DNA of 64,000 nt, from contig JBFMEX010000068.1 of NCBI GenBank assembly GCA_040752215.1, positions 1 to 64,000 on the forward strand. The letters are read 5' to 3'. The notes under the pieces were generated by a model. The model saw only the letters and a program-made list of their open reading frames with translations. It was not told the DNA's origin and searched no databases. A program made the translations under genes and the position numbers. The DNA is from JBFMEX01 sp040752215. GTDB lineage: Bacteria; Pseudomonadota; Alphaproteobacteria; Rhizobiales; Hyphomicrobiaceae. Below are positions 51,827-62,100 of the stretch, one piece after another; the stretch's first letter is position 1, and each line of letters begins with the position of its first letter.

Positions 51827-54800
51827 ATGAGCGACCGGCGGCCGAGCCTCGCCGACAAGTTCGATCTCGCCGAGACGCGCCAGCTCCTGTCCGGCGCCCA
51901 GGCGATCGTGCGCCTGGTACTGATGCAGAAGGCCCGCGACGCTGCCGCCGGCCTCCATACCGCCGGCTACGTGACCGGCTACCGGGGCTCGCCGATTGCG
52001 ACGCTGGAGGCCGCCTTCGAGCGTGCCGGCGGAGCGATACCCGCCAACGACATCGTGTTCCATCCGGCCATCAACGAGGATCTGGCCGCCACCGCCATCT
52101 GGGGCTCGCAGCAGGCCGAGCTGCGCGGGGAGGGCAAGTTCGACGGCGTGTTCGCGGTCTGGTACGGCAAGGGCCCCGGCGTCGACCGCTCCGGCGACGT
52201 ATTGCGCCACGCCAACCACGCCGGCACCTCGCGGCATGGCGGCGTCGTGGCACTGATGGGGGATGACCACACCTGCGAGAGCTCGACCAGCGCCCACCAA
52301 TCCGAGTTCGCGCTCGTCGACGCGATGATCCCGATCCTCAACCCCTCCGGCGTACAGGAGATCCTCGACTACGGCCTCACTGGCTTTGCGCTGTCGCGCT
52401 ACGCCGGCGTGTGGGTCGGCCTCAAGTGCGTCAAGGACAACATGGAGAGCACCGCAGTCGTCGATGCGCGCGCCGACCGGCTCGCGCTCAGGCTGCCGGA
52501 CGAGAGCGCGTTCGCCATGCCGCCGGGCGGCCTCAATATCCGCTTGCAAGATCCCCCGCTCGCCAAGGAGGCCCGCCTCCACGATCACAAGCGCGCCGCC
52601 GTGCTCGCCTTCGCACGCGCCAACCGCCTCGATCGCGTCATAGTGGACGGCGGCGCCCAGCCGCGCATCGGAATTGTCACCACCGGCAAGAGCTACCTCG
52701 ACACCCGCCAAGCGCTCGACATGCTGGGTCTCGATGCGGCCCGCGCGGCAGCGCTCGGCCTCGCGCTCTACAAGGTGGCGCTGGTCTGGCCGCTGGAGCC
52801 ACAGGGCCTCGCCCGCTTTGCGCAGCGCCTCGAGACGATCCTCGTCGTCGAGGAGAAGCGCTCGCTGATCGAGACTCAGGTCAAGGAGCAGCTGTTCGAT
52901 TCTGCGGTCCGGCCGCGCGTGCTCGGCAAGCGCGACGAGGAGGGGCGCTGGCTGTTCCCGGCCAAGGGCGCGCTCGACCCGCTCGACATCGCCATCGCCA
53001 TCGGCCGGCGGCTCGCTGGCGCGAGCGGTGACGCCGCACTCGCCGCCCGCGTCGCCGAGCTGGAGCGCCTGCGCAGCGCGCCGCCGCCGGCCGAGGCGTT
53101 CCACCGCATCCCCTACTTCTGCGCCGGCTGCCCGCACAATACCTCGACCCGGGTGCCCGACGGCGCCCGCGCCTACGCCGGCATCGGTTGCCACTACATG
53201 GCGCAATGGATGGACCGCTCGACCGAGGGCTTCACGCAAATGGGCGGGGAAGGCGCCAACTGGGTCGGCGAGGCGCCGTTCTCCAAACGCGAGCACGTGT
53301 TCCAGAACATCGGCGACGGCACCTTCATTCACTCCGGCAGTCTCGCCATCCGCGCCGCCATCGCCGCCGGCACGCGGATTACGTTCAAGCTGCTCTACAA
53401 CGACGCCGTAGCGATGACCGGCGGGCAGCCGCTCGAAGGCGGCATGAGCGTGGCGCAGATGGCGGGCCAGCTGCTGGCCGAGGGCGCGCGCCGGGTCGCA
53501 GTCGTCACCGACGACCCCACCCGCTACCGCGCCGGCACGCTGCCCTCCCGCGTCGAGCTGCACCACCGTCGCGACCTCGACGCCGTGCAGCGGGCGCTGG
53601 CTGCTGTCGACGGCACCACGGTGCTGATCTACGACCAGACCTGCGCCGCCGAGAAGCGCCGCCGCCGCAAGCGCGGCGCGCTCGCCGATCCGCCGCTGCG
53701 GGCGTTCATCGATCCCGAGGTGTGCGAGGGCTGCGGCGACTGTGGCGTCAAATCCAATTGCGTCGCGATCCTGCCGCACGAGACACCCTTGGGGCGCAAG
53801 CGCGCCATCGACCAGTCGGCCTGCAACAAGGACCTCTCCTGCATCGAAGGCTTCTGCCCGAGCTTTGTGACGCTGAAAGGCGCCACGGTGCGCAAGAGGA
53901 CGAGCGACCGCCGGGGGCTACCCGCGCTCGCCGAGCCTCTGCCCGAGCCGACGCGGCCGGATCTCGAGCGGCCCTACGCGATGCTCGCGACCGGCATCGG
54001 CGGCACCGGCGTCGTCACCGTCTCGGCGGTGCTGGCGGAGGCGGCCTATCTCGCTGGCCTCGGTTTTGGCGCCATCGACGCCACCGGCCTCGCCCAGAAG
54101 GGCGGTGCGGTCGCCTGCCACATGCGCGTCGCCGCACGCCAGGAGGACATCCACGCCATCCGCGTCGGCACGACCGGAGCCGACCTGGTGCTCGGCGGCG
54201 ATCTCGTCGTCGCTGCCTCGGCCAAGGTGCTTGACGCGATCGCGCCCGACCGCACCGCGCTCGTCTACTCGCCGCACGAGGTCACCACCGGCGATTTCAC
54301 GCGCGATCCGGCGCTGACCGTGCCGCGCGCCGAGTTGCAGGAGGCCATCCGCCGGCGCGCCGGCTCCGCTTCGGTGACCGAGCTCGACACCCAGGCGCTG
54401 AGCCTCGCGCTGTTCGGCGACACGCTCTATGCCAACATGGTGCTGCTCGGCGCCGCCTATCAGCAGGGCCACGTGCCGATCGCAGCGAGCGCGATCGAGC
54501 AGGCGATTGCCGTCAACGGCGCGGCAGTCGAGACCAACCGCGACGCCTTTCGCGCCGGCCGACTCGCCGTCCACGCGCCGGACAAGCTCGCCGCGCTGGC
54601 GCTGCCCGCCGAGCAGCGACGGACCGCGCTCGCCACGCTTGCCGACCGCGTCGCCTTCCACGCGCGGGACATCGAGGCCTACCAGGATGCCGCGCTGGCC
54701 GAGCGCTATCGCTCCCGTCTCGCGCGCATCGCCGAAACCGAGCGCACGCGCACCCCGGGCCGCGCCGGCCTCGCCGAGGCGACCGCCGACGCCTACCGCA

Positions 54801-55297
54801 AGCTGCTGATGGTCAAGGACGAGTACGAGGTCGCGCGGCTGCTCACCGATGGCCGGCTCAAGGCCCTGCTCGACGAGCACTTCGAGGGCGTCAAGGCGAT
54901 CACCCTCCACATGGCGCCACCGCTCATCGCACCCAGGGACAAGTCGACCGGCCACCCGCGCAAGCTGCGCCTCGCCGGCTGGTGGGCGCTGCCGGTGCTG
55001 CGTCTGCTCGCCCGATTGAGAGGGCTGCGCGGCAGCTGGGCCGACCTCTTTGGCTACACCGAGGAGCGCCGCCGCCAGCACCGGCGCATCACCGACTACG
55101 AGCATCTGCTCGACGAGATCGCCGATCGCCTTTCACCCGAGACGCATGCGACCGCCGTCGCCCTCGCCGCGCTGCCATTGGAAGTGAAGGGCTACGGCCA
55201 CGTCGAGGCGGCGAGCCATGCCCGCATGAAGGCGAAGGAGGCCGATCTGCTCGCGGCGCTCCGCGGCACCGAGCCCGCTCGCGCCGCCGCCGAGTAG
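51827..55297 (+). CDS. Indolepyruvate:ferredoxin oxidoreductase, fused alpha and beta subunits
   Basis: The 1156-residue fusion follows the IorA-IorB order. It has an N-terminal pyrimidine/core domain (G-Y-R-G-S-P), a thiamine diphosphate domain with I-G-D-G-T-F-I-H-S-G and Y-N-D-A-V-A-M-T-G-G-Q, a ferredoxin-like segment with Cys clusters (V-C-E-G-C-G-D-C-G-V-K-S-N-C and C-N-K-D-L-S-C-I-E-G-F-C, about 633-685), then the gamma-like domain from A-T-G-I-G-G-T-G-V-V. It oxidatively decarboxylates aryl or branched 2-oxo acids to acyl-CoA, reducing ferredoxin. The aerobic fused form is common in Proteobacteria. GGAG sits six bases before ATG 51827. Confidence 0.92.
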   Translation: MSDRRPSLADKFDLAETRQLLSGAQAIVRLVLMQKARDAAAGLHTAGYVTGYRGSPIATLEAAFERAGGAIPANDIVFHPAINEDLAATAIWGSQQAELRGEGKFDGVFAVWYGKGPGVDRSGDVLRHANHAGTSRHGGVVALMGDDHTCESSTSAHQSEFALVDAMIPILNPSGVQEILDYGLTGFALSRYAGVWVGLKCVKDNMESTAVVDARADRLALRLPDESAFAMPPGGLNIRLQDPPLAKEARLHDHKRAAVLAFARANRLDRVIVDGGAQPRIGIVTTGKSYLDTRQALDMLGLDAARAAALGLALYKVALVWPLEPQGLARFAQRLETILVVEEKRSLIETQVKEQLFDSAVRPRVLGKRDEEGRWLFPAKGALDPLDIAIAIGRRLAGASGDAALAARVAELERLRSAPPPAEAFHRIPYFCAGCPHNTSTRVPDGARAYAGIGCHYMAQWMDRSTEGFTQMGGEGANWVGEAPFSKREHVFQNIGDGTFIHSGSLAIRAAIAAGTRITFKLLYNDAVAMTGGQPLEGGMSVAQMAGQLLAEGARRVAVVTDDPTRYRAGTLPSRVELHHRRDLDAVQRALAAVDGTTVLIYDQTCAAEKRRRRKRGALADPPLRAFIDPEVCEGCGDCGVKSNCVAILPHETPLGRKRAIDQSACNKDLSCIEGFCPSFVTLKGATVRKRTSDRRGLPALAEPLPEPTRPDLERPYAMLATGIGGTGVVTVSAVLAEAAYLAGLGFGAIDATGLAQKGGAVACHMRVAARQEDIHAIRVGTTGADLVLGGDLVVAASAKVLDAIAPDRTALVYSPHEVTTGDFTRDPALTVPRAELQEAIRRRAGSASVTELDTQALSLALFGDTLYANMVLLGAAYQQGHVPIAASAIEQAIAVNGAAVETNRDAFRAGRLAVHAPDKLAALALPAEQRRTALATLADRVAFHARDIEAYQDAALAERYRSRLARIAETERTRTPGRAGLAEATADAYRKLLMVKDEYEVARLLTDGRLKALLDEHFEGVKAITLHMAPPLIAPRDKSTGHPRKLRLAGWWALPVLRLLARLRGLRGSWADLFGYTEERRRQHRRITDYEHLLDEIADRLSPETHATAVALAALPLEVKGYGHVEAASHARMKAKEADLLAALRGTEPARAAAE

Positions 55298-55524
55298 CGC
55301 AACCTCCTCGCTCACGTTCACATACGCCTCGGCCGCACCCCGCCACGCCTTGGCCGCACTGGCGACAAAAACGCCGTCTACCCACATCGACGGATCACAC
55401 GACCGGGGCTGATGGGTCACGAGAGGCAGTAGGCGTACCAGAGGACGGGGCCAGCACGCGGGCCGCATCGCGCCCGCCATGACAACCAACCCCCCTCACG
55501 ACGCGCAGGATGTGGCAGGACCCC

Positions 55525-58164
55525 ATGGCGTTCCCCGGAGAGGCGACCGCGCGCACGAGCGCGCCGCGCAATGGCCACTTCACCCTCCAGCACGATCGCG
55601 ACCCCTGGTCGACGTCCGCCGACGACGGCCGCGACTGGAAGAAGCTCGTCTTGATCATCGGTCTCGGCGCGCTGTCGTGGGTGGCGACCTACATCGGCAT
55701 GCTGGAGCTGATCGAATCCAACATGGGCGAGCTGCCGCTGACCCACAAAGCGGTGATCGGCTTTTCCGTCGCCATGCTGATGACGATGATCGTCTGGCTG
55801 CTCGACCAGATGTTCGCGCCGCTGCCGCTCACGACCAAGTTCAGCTATGTCGCCGGCTACGTGTTCCTCACCATCATCTCGGTCGGCTTCGGGTTCGGCT
55901 TTTACTGGAAGGTGCTGGAGAGCCGCTCAGAGGCCTCGCGCTCGGCCGAATCCGCGGTCGGCCAGGTGCAGTCCGCAATGCATGGCGCCTCGACGCGCTT
56001 GCAGCAACTTTCCGCGACGCTCGAGCAGCTGACCGCGGTGTCCGGCGAGAAGGCCGCGATCGAGCGCGACAAGGGCACGTCCTGTCCCAACAGTCGCCCC
56101 GGCGACGGCCCGCGCCGCAAGCTGCGCGACGACGACGCACAACGCTTCGGCTTCGCCGCCGAGATGGTCAAGGGCCGCGCCGCTGCGGTTACCGGCGAGC
56201 TCAAGGCGCTCGACGGCGATCTCGCCAAGATCGCCAGCGCCGACCCCTCTACGTTCGACGCCAAGACCGGCACCCGCAACGAGTTCATGAAGGGCTTGGG
56301 GCGCAAGCTCGACATGACGGTGACCGGCTTCAACGCCTTCCGCAGCGATCCCCAGTTGCGCCAGATCCGCAGCGACCTCGCCGACCGCGCGGAGCGTACG
56401 ACCTTCCCCGACGGTAAGGGCGGCACGTTCTTCTGCCCCGACGCCCAGCTGCAGACCGCGCTCAAAGGCGTCGTCGGCGCGATCGACCAGCTGCCCCTGC
56501 TGGAGAAGCCGGAGATCGCCGCCGTCGAGGGCTCGGAGGCCACCATCGAGGCGTTCCGTCGGCTGACCGCGACCTTCTACGGCATGCTCGCCTTCAAGCT
56601 GCCGCCGTCCGCCGACGAGCTGCGCGAGCTGCAGAAGAAGGCGGTGCAGTCGGTCGAGCAGCCGGCCGCTGGCGCGCGTGCTGCCCACCAGATCCAGGCC
56701 GGTCTCTCCAAGCGCGACTACATCCCGCTCGCGGTCGCGCTGTTCGTCGACCTCTGTCTGCTGCTGGTCTCGATGGGCCGGCCGATCAATCGCCTCCACG
56801 GCCTGGTGCCGAAGATGCGCGCCGCCGAGCAAGGCCCGGTGATCGAGATCCTGTCCCGGTTCAACGAGATCCACCGCGATCCCGCGATCCGCGAGAACTT
56901 CGAGGTGTTCCGCCACGTCGTCTTCGACCACCACGGCTCCTACTACGTCGCCGTCCCGCTCGATGCGCCCGCGCGCATGAACCCCGAGGAGCGCGAGGCA
57001 CTGCGGCTCGAGGCGCACCTGCTCGCCAACCTGTTCACCAGCTTCGAAAAGGAGCGCATCTTCACCCGCGTGCTGCAGCCGTTGATCACCACCGCCGGCA
57101 TCCGCAAGAAGCTATGGCGGCAAGGGAGCAAGTTCGCCGGCTCGGAGGCGTTCCGTGTCTACAAGTTCCGCGACGGCGCGTGGTCGGAGATCGTGCTCGG
57201 CGCGGTGATGGGCGCCGCCCGTCGCGTCGAGGGCGAGAAGCGCCGCCGAGCTGCGTGCGCCGCAGATCAGCCGTCGAGCGGGCCGACCCTCGCGCCCGCC
57301 AACGACGTGCCGTTCGCCCCGACGACCGGCTTCCGTCCCGTCGACTGGCCGAGCCTCGACGCCGCCGCCGCGTGTGCCGCAGCGGCGCCGGGCAGCACCT
57401 CGAACGCGCCGCCGCGCCACACCGCCACCGATCGCCCGCGTCGCGCCGCGCCGTCCGCCGTCCCGCGCGACCCCTCGCGAGCGACCGCCGAGTGGCCGAT
57501 CCCGTCGCATATCGACGCCAAGTTCGGCATCTATGCCCGCGCCGCCGGCGACGAGCTGTCGCGCGCCCGGGCCGACACGGAGCGCGAGCAGGACGAGCAC
57601 CGCGAGGCTGCCGTCTCCATCACTCCCGCCGGTGGGAGCCCCGAGGTACATGAGCCCGTCGCGGACGAGGTCGCGGCCCGCGCCGCCAACAGCAACACCT
57701 TGCCGCACCCGCGCTTCGACGCTGCCATGTCTCCCGCCGGCCGCCGCCTCGCCGTGGTGCCGGAGGAATCGGCCAAGGTCATCGCACTGCCGGGCGTGAA
57801 GCCGCTGCCGCCGGGCCCAGCGTCGGAGCCCACGTCGCTCGCCGCGCCCGATACCGCGAGCGAGCCTCAGCCGGCCAAGTCCTCCGAGACGATCGACGTC
57901 GTCCTCCGGCGCGAGACCGCGACTTTCACCGTGCCTGTCAGCGAGGCCGCCCTGCCGCACTCGCTCGCCCGGATGATGGGCCGACGGATCGACACCGCCC
58001 GGGCGCTGGCCGTCGAGGATCAGCTCGAGCTGACCTTGCCGGAGGCTGCACCGATGGCGATCGTGCCGCCGAACGAAGATCCGGGCGAGGACGCGGCGGA
58101 TCCCGATCTCAGCCCCGAGGCCATGACACTCGCGCGCCGCTTCGCTCCGCCCGCTGCAGAGTAG
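55525..58164 (+). CDS. Large membrane protein of unknown function
   Basis: The 879-residue protein has three membrane segments near 40-62, 76-96 and 106-128, a long helical, partly coiled-coil region (about 130-395), a fourth membrane segment near 398-418, a folded part (about 430-580) and a Pro/Ala-rich disordered tail of 300 residues. The topology suggests a helical domain outside or between membranes held by segments 3 and 4. A short Cys-containing insert (S-C-P-N-S-R-P) lies in the helical part. I recognise no family. ATG 55525 is preferred over 55510 because AGGA precedes it. Co-location with the following gene may mean they work together. Confidence 0.72.
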   Translation: MAFPGEATARTSAPRNGHFTLQHDRDPWSTSADDGRDWKKLVLIIGLGALSWVATYIGMLELIESNMGELPLTHKAVIGFSVAMLMTMIVWLLDQMFAPLPLTTKFSYVAGYVFLTIISVGFGFGFYWKVLESRSEASRSAESAVGQVQSAMHGASTRLQQLSATLEQLTAVSGEKAAIERDKGTSCPNSRPGDGPRRKLRDDDAQRFGFAAEMVKGRAAAVTGELKALDGDLAKIASADPSTFDAKTGTRNEFMKGLGRKLDMTVTGFNAFRSDPQLRQIRSDLADRAERTTFPDGKGGTFFCPDAQLQTALKGVVGAIDQLPLLEKPEIAAVEGSEATIEAFRRLTATFYGMLAFKLPPSADELRELQKKAVQSVEQPAAGARAAHQIQAGLSKRDYIPLAVALFVDLCLLLVSMGRPINRLHGLVPKMRAAEQGPVIEILSRFNEIHRDPAIRENFEVFRHVVFDHHGSYYVAVPLDAPARMNPEEREALRLEAHLLANLFTSFEKERIFTRVLQPLITTAGIRKKLWRQGSKFAGSEAFRVYKFRDGAWSEIVLGAVMGAARRVEGEKRRRAACAADQPSSGPTLAPANDVPFAPTTGFRPVDWPSLDAAAACAAAAPGSTSNAPPRHTATDRPRRAAPSAVPRDPSRATAEWPIPSHIDAKFGIYARAAGDELSRARADTEREQDEHREAAVSITPAGGSPEVHEPVADEVAARAANSNTLPHPRFDAAMSPAGRRLAVVPEESAKVIALPGVKPLPPGPASEPTSLAAPDTASEPQPAKSSETIDVVLRRETATFTVPVSEAALPHSLARMMGRRIDTARALAVEDQLELTLPEAAPMAIVPPNEDPGEDAADPDLSPEAMTLARRFAPPAAE

Positions 58165-58330
58165 AATAACCTGATCTCGATCAGAGGAGCCCCGTCTCGT
58201 CCACAAACGGCGCGGGGCTCAACGCTTGTTTAACCCTATTGCCGCCTAATTGGGCTCCGACAACGACGCTCCGGACCGGGCCGGCTACCCGCCCTCGGCT
58301 CGGTCCAGAGCCCAACCGACGAGACAGCCC

Positions 58331-58918
58331 ATGACCGCCAAGCCAGCTTCTCCCGCCGTTCACGTCGTCAAGAAGGAGGAGAAGGAGGCACGGCTGAGGG
58401 AGTTCGTTCAGCGCCGGATCGCAGGTCGCGGCGCACTGCCCTCGCTCGGCGTCATCGCCCGCTCGTTCGACAGCCCGGCGATCAAGGCGCTGGCGGCCGA
58501 GGCCGGCAGCCTCGACGTCATGATCGACGCCATCGTGCTCAAGCCTTCTGACGCCGCCGACGCCGAGGCGTTCACCGCCCCGCTTGCCGGCCGCGTCCGC
58601 TGCCGCCTGGCGAGCGATCCGCGCCTGCTCGACGCGCACGAGCAGATCATCCTCGACGACACCGCCATCTGGATCGGCGACTGCATGCGACGCGATCCCG
58701 AGAAGCGCGATGCCTTCGAGTGCTATGCGGAGGATGCCGCCGAGGTGGTAGCCTGGGCCCGCGCCTGCTTCGCCCGCCTCTGGCGCGTCGCCGAGCCGCT
58801 CTCGGTCGCTGGGCGACGCCCCGCCGACGAGCCCGCCACCGCCGCGGTCGCCCCGGTGCTGCCCGGCCCTGGCGATGCCGCGACCGACGGCGAGGTCGAG
58901 GCCGGCACCTGCCACTGA
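58331..58918 (+). CDS. Hypothetical protein
   Basis: The 195-residue product begins with a Lys/Glu-rich helix (V-V-K-K-E-E-K-E-A-R-L-R-E-F-V), followed by a compact alpha-rich region with D-D-T-A-I-W-I-G-D-C and C-Y-A-E-D-A-A-E-V-V-A-W-A-R-A-C-F, then a Pro/Ala-rich tail. No membrane segment or known motif is seen. It lies 166 bases after the large membrane protein gene and ends before a strong terminator, so the pair may form a unit. Confidence 0.6.
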   Translation: MTAKPASPAVHVVKKEEKEARLREFVQRRIAGRGALPSLGVIARSFDSPAIKALAAEAGSLDVMIDAIVLKPSDAADAEAFTAPLAGRVRCRLASDPRLLDAHEQIILDDTAIWIGDCMRRDPEKRDAFECYAEDAAEVVAWARACFARLWRVAEPLSVAGRRPADEPATAAVAPVLPGPGDAATDGEVEAGTCH

Positions 58919-58960
58919 CACGGGCGAGCCGCAGCTTCCACCGATCCATGAGCCTCGAAC

Positions 58961-58989
58961 AAGGCCGGCGCACCTGCCGGCCTTTTCCT
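58961..58989 (+). terminator. Rho-independent terminator
   Basis: AAGGCCGGC (58961-58969), loop GCACCT, GCCGGCCTT (58976-58984) then TTCCTTT: a perfect 9-base stem with a T-rich tail. Confidence 0.8.
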
Positions 58990-59187
58990 TTGGCTGGCGG
59001 ACCCTGGGCAGGATCGAGGCGCATTGTCCGGAAAAAATGGATAAGTCCTTCCTTGCTGCCGCGGCTCGGTCATTCCGCTCGGATAGACTTCACGAGTGCC
59101 GGCCGCCGGCGCCATGCTACCTGCGCTTGCGCCCCGTCTCCGCGGCCCCGCGCCCAGACCTGCTCTTCCGATCGAAGGATCGCTCCC

Positions 59188-62100
59188 ATGCGGCTTCTCG
59201 CCCGAGCTCTCGCCTCCCTCCTGGTCCTGTGCCTCGCCCTTCCGGCCACCGCCGCCGAGCGCACCTTCGCCCACTCCGGCATCGCCAAGGATGCCGAGCG
59301 CTACGAGACTTACCTGAAGAGCAACTGGAAGCCGGGCAAAGCCAAGCCGGCCGAGCTCGTGGCTGCGGGCGCCAAGGCGCTGGCACAGGACGCACGCCTC
59401 GCCGCCCGCAACTATGCGATGGCCGTGGTCGCAGAGGAAGGCAACACGCGGGCGTGGATCGGCCTCGCCCGTGCCCTGCTCGCCATCCAGCCGGATCCGA
59501 CCAAGGGCAGCGAGCGCTACGACCTGCCGGTCAACGCCTCGGGCTCCGCCTACCTCGCCTACCTGCGCGCCAAGGATGTTGCCACCAAGGCGGAGGCGCT
59601 CGTCGTGCTGTCGGAGGCCTTGCGCAAGCGTTCCTACTGGCGACCGGCGATCGAGGCGCTGAAGACGAGCTTGGCGCTCGTCGATGATTCCACCGCGCGC
59701 GAGGCGCTCGACAAGCTCACCGCCGAGCACGGCTTCCGCATGACCGACTACAAGACCGACAGCGACGCCGAGCGCCCGCGGCTGTGCGCCCAGTTCTCGG
59801 AGCCGCTGGCGCGCGGCCAGGTCGACTTCGCGAAGTTCGTCTCCGTCGGCGGCAAGGATCCCGAATCCGTCACACCCGAGGACAAGCAGCTCTGCATCGA
59901 GGGCCTTGCCCACGGCCAGCGCTACGAGATCCAGATCCGCTCGGGCCTGCCGTCTGCGGTCGGCGAGACGCTGCAGAGGACAGCGACGCTCGCCGTCTAC
60001 GTCCCCGACCGCAAGCCGCTGGTGCGCTTCACGGGGCGCGCCTACGTGCTGCCGAGCCGCGGCCAGCAGGGCATCCCGCTCGTCTCCGTCAACACCGACG
60101 CGGTCGCGGTCGAGATCTACCGCATCGGCGACCGCAATCTCGTCGGCGCCATCGAGCAGGGCGAGTTGCAGCGCCAGCTGTCGAGCTGGGACGTCGAGAC
60201 GCTGAAGAGCCGCTCCGGCGAGCGCGTCTACGAGGGGCGCCTCGAAGTCAAGTCGCGCCTGAACGAGGACGTGACCACCGCGTTCCCGCTGAGCGATGCG
60301 GTCAAGGAGCTGAAGCCCGGTGCCTATGCGATGATCGCCCGTCCCGCCAAGGCCGGTGGCGGCGAAGGCGACGGCGACGGCACGCTCGCCACGCAATGGT
60401 TCATCGTCTCCGATCTCGGACTCACCGCCCTTTCGGGGACCGACGGCGTGCACGCCTTCGTGCGCTCGCTCGCCGATGCGAGACCCGTAACAGGCGCGAG
60501 CGTGCGCCTCGTCGCCCGCAACAACGAGGTGCTCGCGACGGCCAGCACCGACGCCGCCGGCTACGTCCGGTTCGATGCGGGGCTCTCCCGCGGCGAGGGT
60601 GGCCTGCAGCCCGCTTTGCTGGTCGCCGAGCGCAACGGCGGCGAGTACGCCTTCCTCGACCTCACCGCTGCCGCGTTCGACCTCTCCGACCGCGGCGTCA
60701 AGGGGCGCGAGGCGCCGGGCCCGATCGACGGCTATCTGTGGACCGAGCGCGGCGTCTACCGCCCGGGCGAGGACGTCCACTTCGCTGCCCTGGCGCGCGA
60801 TGCAGCCGGCAAGGCCGCCAGCGTTCCGACGACGCTCGTCGTCACCCGCCCCGACGGCGTCGAGCACAGGAGCTACACGCTCGCCGACCAGGGCCTCGGT
60901 GGCCGCGCCGTCTCCATGAGCCTCGGCACCGGAGTCATGACCGGCACCTGGCGCGCGAGCCTCGCCACCAGCGCCAAGGACGAGCCGTTCGCCCGCGTCT
61001 CGTTCCTGGTCGAGGACTTCGTCCCCGAGCGCATCGACATGTCGCTCGAGGCGATCGACAAGGAGTTGCGCCCCGAGCTGCCGGCCAGGATCAAGGCCGT
61101 CGGCCGCTATCTCTATGGCCCGCCCGCCGCCGAGCTCGGTCTTGAGGGCGAGATCATCGTCAAGGCCTCGACCAGGGACGTCGAAGGCTATCCGGGCTAC
61201 CGCTTCGGCCTCGCCGACGAGACCATCACGCCGGTGCGCGAGTCCATACCCGAGCTTCCCGATACGGATGCCGAGGGCAAGGCCGAGCTGTCCGTCATGC
61301 TACCCGCGATCCCCAAGACAGCGCGTCCGCTCGAAGCGGAGCTGATCGTGAAGCTGCAGGAGTCCGGCGGCCGCACGATCCAGCGCAGCCTGACACTCCC
61401 TGTCGCCGCCGGTGGCGCGCGCATCGGCATCAAGCCGCTGTTCGATGTCGGCGCACTCGGCGAGGATCGGCCCGCCGACTTCGACGTTGTCTCGCTCGAC
61501 GGCAGCGGTAGACAGCTAACGGTAAAGGGCGTCGAGTGGCAACTCTCGCGCCTGGACACCAGCTGGCAGTGGTACAGCCGCGACGGCTCGTGGAATTTCG
61601 AAGCCGTCACCATTCCCCGCCGCGTCGCCGCCGGCACGCTCGACCTCGAGGCCGGCAAGCCGGCGCGCATCTCGGCGCCGGTCACGTATGGCCGCTATCG
61701 CCTCGAGGTTGCATCCGGCGGCGCCGAGGGCGCGATGACGACGGTCGTCTTCAACGCCGGCTGGGTGGTCGGCGAGGACACCGCCGACAGCCCCGAGGCG
61801 CTCGACGTCGCTCTCGACAAGGCAACCTACAAGGCCGGCGAGACCGCCAAGCTCCGCATCGCCAGCAAGCATGCCGGCAAGGCGCTCGTCGCCGTGCTCG
61901 GCAGCTCGGTCCATCATGTCCAGGAGGTCGACATCGCCAAGGGCGGTGGCGACGTGCCGGTCACTGTCTCCGGCGACTGGGGCCCCGGCGCCTACGTCAC
62001 CGCGATCCTCTATCGCGCCATGGACGAGGCGGCGAAGCGCATGCCGACCCGCGCCATCGGCGTCCGATGGCTGGCGCTCGACGCCGAGCCACGCACGCTC

